NCBI GenBank assembly: GCA_937891015.1
Contig: CALAPY010000025.1
Span: 1 to 14,396 of the forward strand
Direction: 5' to 3'
DNA: 14,396 nucleotides
Source of the DNA: UBA2108 sp002713215
GTDB taxonomy: Bacteria; Bacteroidota; Bacteroidia; Flavobacteriales_G; Salibacteraceae
Position 1 is the stretch's first letter. Every line of letters starts with the position of its first letter. This document shows positions 1-7,850 of the stretch, one piece after another. The notes under the pieces were generated by a model. It saw only the letters and a program-made list of their open reading frames with translations, ran no database searches and had not been told where the DNA came from. Both the position numbers and the translations under genes were made by a program.

Positions 1-1850
1 CCCGAAATAATTGTCCAATAACCAACCTGTGGAAGTACAGCAGAATCTGCTGCCAGCAGGGTAACTGTATCGGAGGTTAGTTTTTGATCGGGTCCTGCAT
101 ACGCTATTGGCACATCCTTTACACAACGAATGGAGTATCTTATAGAAGCGGAATTAGTACTGGTATATATAATTTGATCGTTATTGTACGACAAGTAATA
201 AAAAGCCTGGTTACCTGGATTAGAACTAGGGTAACTTGCCGTCCAATAATACGCGTTGGTATAAATTCCTGAATAGGTGGAACCGGAATAATAACCAGCT
301 CCCTTAGCCGTGAATCCGGTAGAATTATTGGAAGCTGTATTAGGTTGACTCCAGTACAATGTTGTGGCTTCCTTTAACTCACCGCCGCAGGTTGTACAAC
401 TCGATTCATCTGTATGCGAACTTTTAATTGTTCTTATAAGCGTATCAAATTCTCCAACGGAAGGTAAATGCCAACTGACTGGACAAGCTCCTTGCACCTT
501 ACCTGGAGTTTCCTGGCTAACCCGCCCTCCATCTAAAGCTTTAGATTTAGTGTATAACCTTCCAAAATCACGATAGGTAGCGCTATCGCCACTGTAAAAA
601 TCTGAAGTTGAGTGGATATTATACCTTAAGTTTTCAGCCATCCACGTTTGGTTTCCAATTTTTACCGTTTTATACATTTCATTGTCCCGAGTATCCAACC
701 AACCATCGCCTGGTTCCCAGTATTTGTTGTTGCCCGAAAAAGAAATTTTTACAGTATCACGAACCGTATCCCCTTCAAATGCAATCGCCCATTGAAGTAG
801 ATAGCTACTATCTGCCATTCCAATAAATATTGAATTATACGCTGTATCGATTGCCACGCTTCCGCCTATTCCAGAAATAATGGTCCAAAAACCGAATTCG
901 GGAACTACATTTTCATTGGCATCTAGAACCGTTGATACTCCTGAAGCAATTGTTTGATCTTCACCAGCGTCAGCTTCTAATAAATTTTTTATGCATCGAA
1001 TTGAATAGGCGATGGTTGAGCTTGAGGTACTGGTAATTATTGCATTGTCATTGTTATAAGAAAAGTAATTGAAATTGTTTGTGCTTGTGCTGGAAAGGTT
1101 AAAACTGGAAGTCCAAAAGTATCCATTGATTTTCAGGCCGCTAAAATTTGATCCACTATAATATCCACCTCCTTGAATTTCCATGGCAAACTCGTTGACT
1201 GCCCCTGTATTTGGAGAACTCCAGTAATTAAGTGTTGAATCCTTAAGAGAACCACAGGTCCCACAATTCGTATTTCCAGATACAAAAGTATTTTCAGTTC
1301 GATGCAACAAAGTATCCCATTCCAATTGACTCGGTAAGTGCCAACCGGCCGGACATGCCCCTTGAACATCACTTGGATATGCATTGGATATTCGATATCC
1401 ATTCATTGCAGCAGCATGGGTATACAGTTTCCCATACGAATAATTTGTACTTGAGTCATTGTTGTACCAATAGGTATTACCAACGGGAGAATCGTAAATA
1501 AGGTTTTTTGTCATCCATGTTTGATTTCCAATCTTTACGGTTCCATAAACAGTACTATCCCGAACGTCAAACCAATCGTCCGATGGAGACCATGCAGAAT
1601 TATTAGTTGTAGAAGAACCGGTTGACAGACCCATAATTTTTCCAGTACTACCGTAAGAAACCCCCATTACCTTATTGATGCTGTCAGACTTAACCGTTGA
1701 TATTCGAATAACTGATTGAGAGGAAACCTTGTTGGATAGACCAAGAAAAAATAAGCTACCAAGTATAATGGGAAAGCAAAAAGAAAAGCATTCAAGACAA
1801 GTCTTAAATTTTTCTATTTCAATCCTTAACTTACGTCCCTTAGCGCTCAT
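1..1850 (-). CDS. Secreted multi-domain FISUMP / PKD-like surface protein, 3' end beyond left edge
   Basis: An open frame runs from the ATG at 1850 to the left edge (616 full codons) without a stop, so the C-terminus is missing. Residues 21-40 are hydrophobic and read as a Sec signal ending near SSQS, after an unusually long n-region with KGRK and CLEC. Two Fibrobacter-succinogenes major paralogous (FISUMP, TIGR02145-like) domains follow, at about 92-289 and 382-580. Each has KIGNQTWM, QGACP..WHLPS, YWS.PNT, YYSGS and YSIRC. A linker at 293-375 begins AGEDQ and contains GFWTIISG, like Bacteroidota PKD/Ig-like repeats; a second linker starts at 583 (AGPDQ, GYWTIISG) and is cut off. FISUMP domains are thought to be lectin-like extracellular modules; no catalytic motif is seen and the ligand is unknown. 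Each FISUMP copy carries a CxxC (196/199 and 485/488). The gene follows the 1210-residue fibre gene by 51 nt. The start is the first usable ATG; the two ATGs just upstream run into stops within three codons. Confidence 0.9.
   Translation of the reverse strand, partial: MSAKGRKLRIEIEKFKTCLECFSFCFPIILGSLFFLGLSNKVSSQSVIRISTVKSDSINKVMGVSYGSTGKIMGLSTGSSTTNNSAWSPSDDWFDVRDSTVYGTVKIGNQTWMTKNLIYDSPVGNTYWYNNDSSTNYSYGKLYTHAAAMNGYRISNAYPSDVQGACPAGWHLPSQLEWDTLLHRTENTFVSGNTNCGTCGSLKDSTLNYWSSPNTGAVNEFAMEIQGGGYYSGSNFSGLKINGYFWTSSFNLSSTSTNNFNYFSYNNDNAIITSTSSSTIAYSIRCIKNLLEADAGEDQTIASGVSTVLDANENVVPEFGFWTIISGIGGSVAIDTAYNSIFIGMADSSYLLQWAIAFEGDTVRDTVKISFSGNNKYWEPGDGWLDTRDNEMYKTVKIGNQTWMAENLRYNIHSTSDFYSGDSATYRDFGRLYTKSKALDGGRVSQETPGKVQGACPVSWHLPSVGEFDTLIRTIKSSHTDESSCTTCGGELKEATTLYWSQPNTASNNSTGFTAKGAGYYSGSTYSGIYTNAYYWTASYPSSNPGNQAFYYLSYNNDQIIYTSTNSASIRYSIRCVKDVPIAYAGPDQKLTSDTVTLLAADSAVLPQVGYWTIIS
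111..707 (-). repeat. FISUMP domain copy 2 (coding repeat)
   Basis: Second FISUMP module, residues 382-580. It repeats the landmarks of copy 1: DGWLDTRD, VKIGNQTWM, GRLYT, VQGACPVSWHLPS, SCTTCG, LYWSQPNT, GAGYYSGS, SYNNDQII and RYSIRC. It is followed by a new AGPDQ linker, so the FISUMP-linker alternation probably continues past the left edge. Confidence 0.85.
984..1577 (-). repeat. FISUMP domain copy 1 (coding repeat)
   Basis: First FISUMP module of the partial surface protein, residues 92-289. Ordered landmarks are DWFDVRD, VKIGNQTWM, a G-LYT strand, VQGACPAGWHLPS, NCGTCG, NYWSSPNT, GGGYYSGS and AYSIRC. It aligns with copy 2 at a spacing of 290-291 residues. Confidence 0.85.
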
Positions 1851-1901
1851 TTTTTTTACATTATACCATCTACTTCTTTTATTGGCTAAAAATTTATCAA
1901 A

Positions 1902-4900
1902 CTAAGGCCCAACCTCAACGGTAACATAGCTCGGATTAAAGAATATGGTGGTAGCACTGGTTGCGTAGCCAACTATTTGAACCTGATCTCCAGTTCCAGT
2001 AGGAGGTGTTTGCGTGAGTTGACCACTGGTAGTTGAAACATAGATTAGTCCTCCAGTAGTCCATGACCAGGACGAGTTAGTTGCAAATCCATAATGCACT
2101 ATTTTTTTTGAGCCAGTACCTGTTTCAACCGCAAGTGCGACACAAGGCATAGTTGAAGCCGCATCAGCATCTGCAAAATCGTAATTTCCATTTGACTTTA
2201 TGTAGAGCGCCCTGGAAATTCCTGAAGTCGATGCATCTACAGAAGACACCGATGTAATTCCATTCACCGACGTATTACTGGATGGACTCGTATCAAGGCC
2301 AATATCACCATCAATGTCTAAACTGGCAACTGGTGCGGTTATTCCACCCATTCCAATGTTGCCTGATTCCTCTACCACTAAAAGTTCAGTAGTGCTATCC
2401 TTTCTCACTATAAACTGGGAGGTTGTACCGTTATTGTTTTCATCAATGTCCATTATAAGGCTGCCATGAGACATAACCGAATGAGGGGAGCCACCGGTAA
2501 AAAGAAAATTACTCTGATTTCCCTGTATTTGTAGCTTTTCGAGCGGAGTTGTCGTATTGATGCCCACATTACCTGCTCCAGTTATAGTCATTCGATCGAC
2601 ATTATTAGTATAAAAAATAACTGATGAATTCTCCCTGTGCAATAGCAAGAAATCTTCATTAGCCGACAATCCTAACACTGTTCCATCACTAGTTCCTGTT
2701 CCTGTAGTTGTATTGGTAAATTGCAATTGAGACTGGGCAGAAGATGGCTCATGCAGTTGCAAGAAATAATTAGGTGATGACGTCCCTATTCCTACATTTC
2801 CGGTAGTGTAGTATAGGTTTGAGCCGCTAATGTTCCAGGGAGAACTTGAAGGCGCTTGCCAGCTTGCTACACCGTTCGCATCAGAAGTAAGCACCTTATT
2901 GGCACCTGCACCATTAGTCATGGTCAAGTATGTAGACTTAATTCCTCCATTTACCGTTAGCATTGAATCAGGAGAATTGGTTCCAATCCCTAATTTCCCT
3001 GTGTTGTCCAGGCGCATGTATTCTGTCTCTGCACCGCCGTCATACGATTTGATAAAGGTGAGGACCGGGTCTCCAAAATTATTCAGGGGTCTGGCTTCCA
3101 TTTTCCATTGCCCTTGGCGTACAGTCCCCCCATTATTTCCAATGGTGTTCATGTGCAGGTAGCTCCAGGCGGTATTTCCAGTTCCAGGATCGGTAACATG
3201 CAACTGTACATTTCCCATTACGCTGAGGTTGTCAGTCGGGGTCATACCGATACCAACTTTCCCCCCTGTAGTCATAACAAACTTTGAATTACCGCTTAGA
3301 GAAGGGTCTCTGTCAGTGTCATAAGCAATACTAAAGTTATCACTGGCGCTTGCATCAATTCCCATAGCCCAGGAAGATGAGGTTCCATTGGCCGTAATTA
3401 CTTTGGAATCGAAGCTTCCATCCGATTCAATTAGTAAGTACGGTGTATCACTTGCTTTATAAAGGTGTAACAGTTCCGTCGGTGTGGTTGTTCCAATACC
3501 AATGCTTCCCAACGAATCAAGTACTAAATGAGCATCCCCAATAACATCATTATGCCTTAAAACAAAATTATTGGTCGAATGGTCGTGAAAAATATATCCA
3601 CCGGCATTGTTATTCGCGAAAAAACCCATATAGGCATCAACGGTCGTGTTGCTTTCGATACGAGCATTACCCCCATATAAATGTAGTTTTTCCGAGGGTG
3701 AGCTGGTGCCAATCCCAACTTCACCGGTGGCTTTTATTCTCATTCTTTCGTTACCCGAAGTAATAAACCTAAGGTTGTCATTATCTACGCCTCCTGCATT
3801 CTCGGTGGCGATATAGGTATCCGCATCCTTATCAATAATACGGGTACTGTCCCCGTTGCTCGATGATAACGTACTGGAAGAAGCGCCTGAAGTGTTGTAT
3901 TTATAATCGCTACCTTGCCGCTGGGCAATGATATTAAAAGAGATATCGCTGCTAATCCCTAAACTGGTCCATATATTAATTTTGGCACTTGTGGTCGTAA
4001 CTGATTCAACAGTCAGATCGTACTGCGAAGAATTTTCAGCTACGGCCACCATAGAAGGGGCCGCAGTAAAGTGACTTGTATTAAAGGTTATGGTATATTC
4101 TCCCGTACCGGTTTTAGAAACTGAGGATACCCAATCTATATTTTCAGAAATTACTGTTCCTGTCGAAGAAATTCTAGCACTAAACACATTTTCATCCAGT
4201 GTATCCGCGGAACTGGAGGAAGAACCATTCGTACTAGACCCAAAAACTTTATCGAGTTTGGTAATTTTCACCTGTGCATAAACTTCATTTACTCCAAATG
4301 AATTAGAAGGGCCAAAACCATCAGAACTTTGAGTAGAGGAACCACGATGTTGTATTTCGAAGGTTGTTGATGTCGCAACAGTAAAAACTCCTTCTAACGT
4401 GGAGGATGATGCTGTGTTATCAGTTGAATGGTTATATGCGTTTAATCCTAAAACAACATCATTCGAATTTGTTATATCGCGTAATCGAATTTTGTGACTT
4501 GTCATTTTATGAGCAACCGCAGTTGCTTCTATCATATAAACGCCTGGTTGAAGTGTAAATTGGTTGGAAGCTAAGGAAGCGAAAGAAGTATCTCCATATT
4601 TGGTGTTTAAATCCCTTGTTCTCCACGCTCCGGATGTAAAAGTCCCACTTGCGGTCCCAGAGGATTTTTCATCCTTCATAATCAAAACCCCCGATTCATC
4701 GACTGAAGAAATGGAGGTACCCGTTGAACCACTACCTCCGGTCCAACCTTGAATTGGAATTCTTGCATTCAAAACCTGAGTTGAGGAATTAGAAAAAATT
4801 ACATTACCATTGGTTTTAACCAAGGCCCCGGAAGAATTAGTGGAATATCCAAAACCAAAACTCTGATCTCCTGGCTCAATAAGAACTGTATATGATGTTG

Positions 4901-5534
4901 AAGTTGCTCCTCCTGTCCAGGCGGCAGTTCCTGCGTTTTCAACCGAAGCAAGGTCTGAACTGATGGTAAGGCCAGAAGGTAGGCTTACAGAGGCTTCAAC
5001 CGCAGAACCTGAACCACCTTTTTTGAATTTACCTCGAATTAACAGGTCAGAGCCGTCTCTACGCCAATAAAAAGTGTCAATTGTTACGGTTCCAAACCCG
5101 ATAAAAGTTGGTGAATAGGATGTCCAGTCTGTAGTGACAGTAGTACCACCAGTTCCACTCCCAACGCTTTGCCACGTATTTCCATCAAAATATTTATACA
5201 CTGAGTCGGTGGTATTAAAAATAAACAAACCTGCCGCAGGTGAACCTATCGCATTCATTTGTGCAGTTGTAAGCCTTGGTGGTAATAAACCGCGGGACGT
5301 GTCAGAAATTTCAAGGGCTGCGGAGGGATCTGGATTTCCTCCCAGGGAGTCAATTTTCATCCATTGGGCCTGAACTGAATTTCCAACCAACAAAATAATA
5401 ATCAACGCTAACGCACTACTTCGCCCGAGACTCCCTAGGAGCCTTGTCGTCCATTGGGTGTAACTAATTGTTGGTATTACCATAAAAACCACAAGAAGGA
5501 AGCCAAATCCAGAATGTAAAAAAATTGCTTTCAT
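1902..5534 (-). CDS. Secreted mosaic fibre protein with phage-tail-like beta-sandwich domains
   Basis: 1210 residues. Two hydrophobic stretches (about 8-23, ending SYTQ, and 38-51, ending VQAQ) precede the common Bacteroidota fibre head at 57-125 (SRGLLPPRLTTAQMNAI, PAAGLFIFN, YKYFDGNTW). Three beta-rich domains follow: about 132-265 (YWRRDGSDLLIRG to RIPIQGW), 275-428 (GTFTSGAWRTRDLN, QFTLQPGVY, TFEIQHRG, EVYAQVKI; C1q/TNF-like in style), and 444-543 (VFSARISSTG, ITFNTSHFTAAPS, RQGSDY). All three recall domains common in phage virion proteins. Next come TRIIDKDADT (564-573), ERMRI, and a stem with GIGT-type motifs near 606, 678, 760, 848, 914, 990 and 1060. The C-terminus (1105-1207: DFADADAASTMPCVAL, GGLIYVSTTSGQLTQ) resembles phage fibre or decoration-protein ends. 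The likely role is a surface adhesin or exported fibre; this is inferred, since no ligand or enzyme motif is visible. There is one cysteine (1131). Confidence 0.92.
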   Translation of the reverse strand: MKAIFLHSGFGFLLVVFMVIPTISYTQWTTRLLGSLGRSSALALIIILLVGNSVQAQWMKIDSLGGNPDPSAALEISDTSRGLLPPRLTTAQMNAIGSPAAGLFIFNTTDSVYKYFDGNTWQSVGSGTGGTTVTTDWTSYSPTFIGFGTVTIDTFYWRRDGSDLLIRGKFKKGGSGSAVEASVSLPSGLTISSDLASVENAGTAAWTGGATSTSYTVLIEPGDQSFGFGYSTNSSGALVKTNGNVIFSNSSTQVLNARIPIQGWTGGSGSTGTSISSVDESGVLIMKDEKSSGTASGTFTSGAWRTRDLNTKYGDTSFASLASNQFTLQPGVYMIEATAVAHKMTSHKIRLRDITNSNDVVLGLNAYNHSTDNTASSSTLEGVFTVATSTTFEIQHRGSSTQSSDGFGPSNSFGVNEVYAQVKITKLDKVFGSSTNGSSSSSADTLDENVFSARISSTGTVISENIDWVSSVSKTGTGEYTITFNTSHFTAAPSMVAVAENSSQYDLTVESVTTTSAKINIWTSLGISSDISFNIIAQRQGSDYKYNTSGASSSTLSSSNGDSTRIIDKDADTYIATENAGGVDNDNLRFITSGNERMRIKATGEVGIGTSSPSEKLHLYGGNARIESNTTVDAYMGFFANNNAGGYIFHDHSTNNFVLRHNDVIGDAHLVLDSLGSIGIGTTTPTELLHLYKASDTPYLLIESDGSFDSKVITANGTSSSWAMGIDASASDNFSIAYDTDRDPSLSGNSKFVMTTGGKVGIGMTPTDNLSVMGNVQLHVTDPGTGNTAWSYLHMNTIGNNGGTVRQGQWKMEARPLNNFGDPVLTFIKSYDGGAETEYMRLDNTGKLGIGTNSPDSMLTVNGGIKSTYLTMTNGAGANKVLTSDANGVASWQAPSSSPWNISGSNLYYTTGNVGIGTSSPNYFLQLHEPSSAQSQLQFTNTTTGTGTSDGTVLGLSANEDFLLLHRENSSVIFYTNNVDRMTITGAGNVGINTTTPLEKLQIQGNQSNFLFTGGSPHSVMSHGSLIMDIDENNNGTTSQFIVRKDSTTELLVVEESGNIGMGGITAPVASLDIDGDIGLDTSPSSNTSVNGITSVSSVDASTSGISRALYIKSNGNYDFADADAASTMPCVALAVETGTGSKKIVHYGFATNSSWSWTTGGLIYVSTTSGQLTQTPPTGTGDQVQIVGYATSATTIFFNPSYVTVEVGP

Positions 5535-5579
5535 AATAGTTCATCGCTTAAAAAGTGAGCTTCAACTATATAGGTCGAA

Positions 5580-7847
5580 TTACATCTCAAAATCGAATGT
5601 TACTCCAAGAATTCTTAAATCACCGACTGAGGTATCCAAAGCATCTGACCCTGATCTCCGAAATACCATAAATATATAAGTATCGGCAGATGCAACGCTA
5701 AAAGTTCTAGTCCAGGTTTTCAATGTATTTGCGGTTGAAGGGGCAGCAAGCGTAGACGAGCTGCCACTTGGATTAGCCCCAATAGTTTCTCCATCTGTCC
5801 TGGGTGCCGTAGCAAAAAACACACGAAAATTCCCTACATTTACATTACTTGTATAGGATACACGCATGGTTATCGTATTACTCGTTCTACCGGTAGGAAG
5901 CATTAAAGAAAGTACAAAATCCTTGTTTCCAACATCCGGAAGTGCTACGTATCGATAGTTCCAACCATAAGTTCCAAAACTGGTTCCTGACTGTAAAACG
6001 TCATTCGAGTACGTAATCGCCGGCATACTAATAGAATGTGTTTTAGACGGTACGTCTTGCCAGGTAGCATCTCCATCTGCGTCAGATACTAACACCTTAT
6101 TACTAGCAGGTGATCCTCCAGTTACTTTTAATGAAGTGGTGGTTGTCTTGCTCGAAACCTTTACCTCGCCTGTTACATCCAATTCCACCGTAGGGTTAGT
6201 ATTATTAATACCAACATCTCCGGTTTGGGCCTCCACGACTATACTCGGCGATTGATCTGTACTTGACCATCGACGCCCAATCCCAAAGTTATTACTACCA
6301 AAGTTGCTTTCATCAAAACCTACATTCATACCAACAGAATTTCCATCCTGTCGATATCGAATCATGGGATTATCGGTTTCTGTAGAGTTGTCAGAATCAG
6401 CTTCAAGATAGATTTCAACATCTGTTTTATCCGTTATATGCAAAAAATGGGAAGGGTTAGTCTCTCCTATTCCTACATATCCTGTATTCGTTATTCTCAT
6501 TCGATTGGTATTATTTGTTCTGAACTGCATGTATCCGTTTTCGTAATTGTAGAGCAGTGTATTACTTCCTGATTGCCCAAATAAAAAGCCATCGCTATTT
6601 GTACTTCCACTTGAACTATTTGTTATTTGAGTATAATTAGTCGTTCCGGAAGCATTATGAATATGAAAATTACGGACCGGGCTCGCTATACCAATACCTA
6701 CATTTCCACCTGCTCGTAAAACCAATCTATTGTCGGCAACTGAAGTTTCTGTAAAACCCAGATCTGCGTTACCAGTACCTTGAGTTCGAAAATGCCATTC
6801 TGCATCTCCACCATTATCATAAAACTGGATGAGTCCATTAGTTGAATGTGCCTTTATCGCTAGAGGGTAAGTAGTAGAAGGGGCATTATTGAGCCCTAAA
6901 TAGCCACTGTTGTTAAAAAATGACTTTCCTTTTATATCTAATAGGTAGGAAGGAGTTGTTATTCCTATTCCTACATTATTAGAAATAGGGTTCAGAGAAA
7001 GTGGCTCAGCATTTTGAGTTTGTACGTAACCGTAGGTCTGAGTACGCCCCAAGTACATACCATCTCCTGTTGTGGATTCTCTAATCTCCAATTGACCAGC
7101 ATTTCCATTTGCCGGTGGTGAAGCTAGAATGTGCAAGGGAGATAGGGGGTTATTTGTTCCAATCCCTACTTCACCATCCTTATTAATTCTCATTCTTTCG
7201 GTTAATGAAGTGACATTGGTTGATGATGATCCACCAGCAAAAACCAGGTCAGCAGCATTACTCCCTGCATCAGTCCTAAATATGCTCCAGGTATAATTAC
7301 CACCATTATTCTGAAATGCTAAACCATGATTGCTACTGTTGTTGCTCGATTGCAGCGCTAAGGCACTTTCCGAAGTACCGAATACCGTCAACTGATTTGA
7401 AGGGCTCGTAGTTCCAATTCCGACATTGCCCGAATTATCAATTCGAATGCCCTCATTATCCCCATCATTTGACAGGTAGTTATTATTTAATTGAACATTC
7501 TGTGTTGCTTTATGGTCTCCTAAATTATCTTCCGACAAATCAACCCAACCTGAACCGTTGTAGAAATAAAACGAACCCAGCGTACTGTTAAATACCAACA
7601 AACCTGTGGCAGGACTTGAAATGGCATTCATTTGTGTAGTAGTTACTCGGGGAACAAGTACACCCTTGGAAGTGGATTGTACCTCCAACGCCGCAGAAGT
7701 ATCAGGTGTACCTCCTGTTTCGTTAATTAAGACATCCTGGGAATAGACCATCAAACAAGGCATGAAAAAGGACAACAAAATCAGATGTTTCCATTTGGAG
7801 CTGCTCCGAAAGTTAAATTCCCTTATATTCTCTCCTGCTCTCACCAT
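5580..7847 (-). CDS. Secreted GIGT-repeat fibre protein with terminal jelly-roll-like domain (paralogue of upstream gene)
   Basis: 755 residues. A signal peptide ends at about 37 (LILLSFFMPCLMVYSQ, then DVLINETGG). The conserved fibre head spans 38-105 (STSKGVLVPRVTTTQMNAI, SPATGLLVF, FYFYNGSGW), followed by DNLGDHKATQN and NEGIRIDNSG. The stem holds GIGT-type motifs near 142, 227, 292, 383, 458 and 545. A KVLVSDADGDATWQDVP joint (584-600) leads to a beta-rich end domain (606-755) closing with RRSGSDALDTSVGDLRILGV, a pattern seen in phage tail-fibre C-termini. The head and parts of the stem match the preceding gene closely; the end domain differs, so it is probably the binding tip. The ATG lies only 3 nt after the upstream TAG and in the same frame, with AGGAG abutting it, so translation may be coupled. 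A GTG one codon later is an alternative start. The only cysteine (31) is in the leader. Confidence 0.92.
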   Translation of the reverse strand: MVRAGENIREFNFRSSSKWKHLILLSFFMPCLMVYSQDVLINETGGTPDTSAALEVQSTSKGVLVPRVTTTQMNAISSPATGLLVFNSTLGSFYFYNGSGWVDLSEDNLGDHKATQNVQLNNNYLSNDGDNEGIRIDNSGNVGIGTTSPSNQLTVFGTSESALALQSSNNSSNHGLAFQNNGGNYTWSIFRTDAGSNAADLVFAGGSSSTNVTSLTERMRINKDGEVGIGTNNPLSPLHILASPPANGNAGQLEIRESTTGDGMYLGRTQTYGYVQTQNAEPLSLNPISNNVGIGITTPSYLLDIKGKSFFNNSGYLGLNNAPSTTYPLAIKAHSTNGLIQFYDNGGDAEWHFRTQGTGNADLGFTETSVADNRLVLRAGGNVGIGIASPVRNFHIHNASGTTNYTQITNSSSGSTNSDGFLFGQSGSNTLLYNYENGYMQFRTNNTNRMRITNTGYVGIGETNPSHFLHITDKTDVEIYLEADSDNSTETDNPMIRYRQDGNSVGMNVGFDESNFGSNNFGIGRRWSSTDQSPSIVVEAQTGDVGINNTNPTVELDVTGEVKVSSKTTTTSLKVTGGSPASNKVLVSDADGDATWQDVPSKTHSISMPAITYSNDVLQSGTSFGTYGWNYRYVALPDVGNKDFVLSLMLPTGRTSNTITMRVSYTSNVNVGNFRVFFATAPRTDGETIGANPSGSSSTLAAPSTANTLKTWTRTFSVASADTYIFMVFRRSGSDALDTSVGDLRILGVTFDFEM
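6951..7175 (-). repeat. Shared stem block (GRTQTYGY) in downstream gene
   Basis: Codons 225-299: GEVGIGTNNPLSPLHILASP, IRESTTGDGMYLGRTQTYGY and EPLSLNPISNNVGIGITTP. It is followed by an extra unit (about 300-390, DIKGKSFFNNSG to VGIGIASP) before the VRNFHI segment shared with the upstream gene, so one stem unit was gained here or lost there. Confidence 0.8.
7401..7739 (-). repeat. Paralogous fibre head, copy in downstream gene
   Basis: Codons 37-149 of the 755-residue protein, the partner of the 9723-10064 head. It keeps INETGGTPDTSAALEV, SSPATGLLVFN, FYFYNGSGWVDLSEDNLGD and the segment running into VGIGTTSP. Confidence 0.8.
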
Positions 7848-7850
7848 CTC

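Noticed and set aside
111..707. Possible diversity-generating retroelement target in the FISUMP module (AAY-rich codons near YWTAS and SYNND).
   Set aside because: FISUMP/lectin folds can be such targets, but no reverse transcriptase, accessory gene or near-identical template repeat is visible, and the module is internal. Only a search of the flanks could revive it.
84..826. Plus-strand open frames in the first kilobase and similar ones elsewhere (for example 2830-3162, 8290-8583, 12367-12678).
   Set aside because: They lie antisense to well-supported minus-strand domain proteins, have no recognisable protein features and are explained as shadows.
1851..1901. TATAAT at 1859-1864 (minus strand) and TTGATA upstream as a promoter for the left-most gene.
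   Set aside because: The spacing between the boxes is about 29 nt, and no Bacteroidota TAnnTTTG -7 element is present; AT-rich spacer sequence explains it.
5536..5569. Weak inverted repeat ATAGTT/AACTAT (5564-5569 and 5536-5541) with an inner GCT/AGC just before the start of the 1210-residue gene.
   Set aside because: The stem is six AT-rich pairs and has no terminator U-tract in the right place; too weak to call a regulator or terminator.
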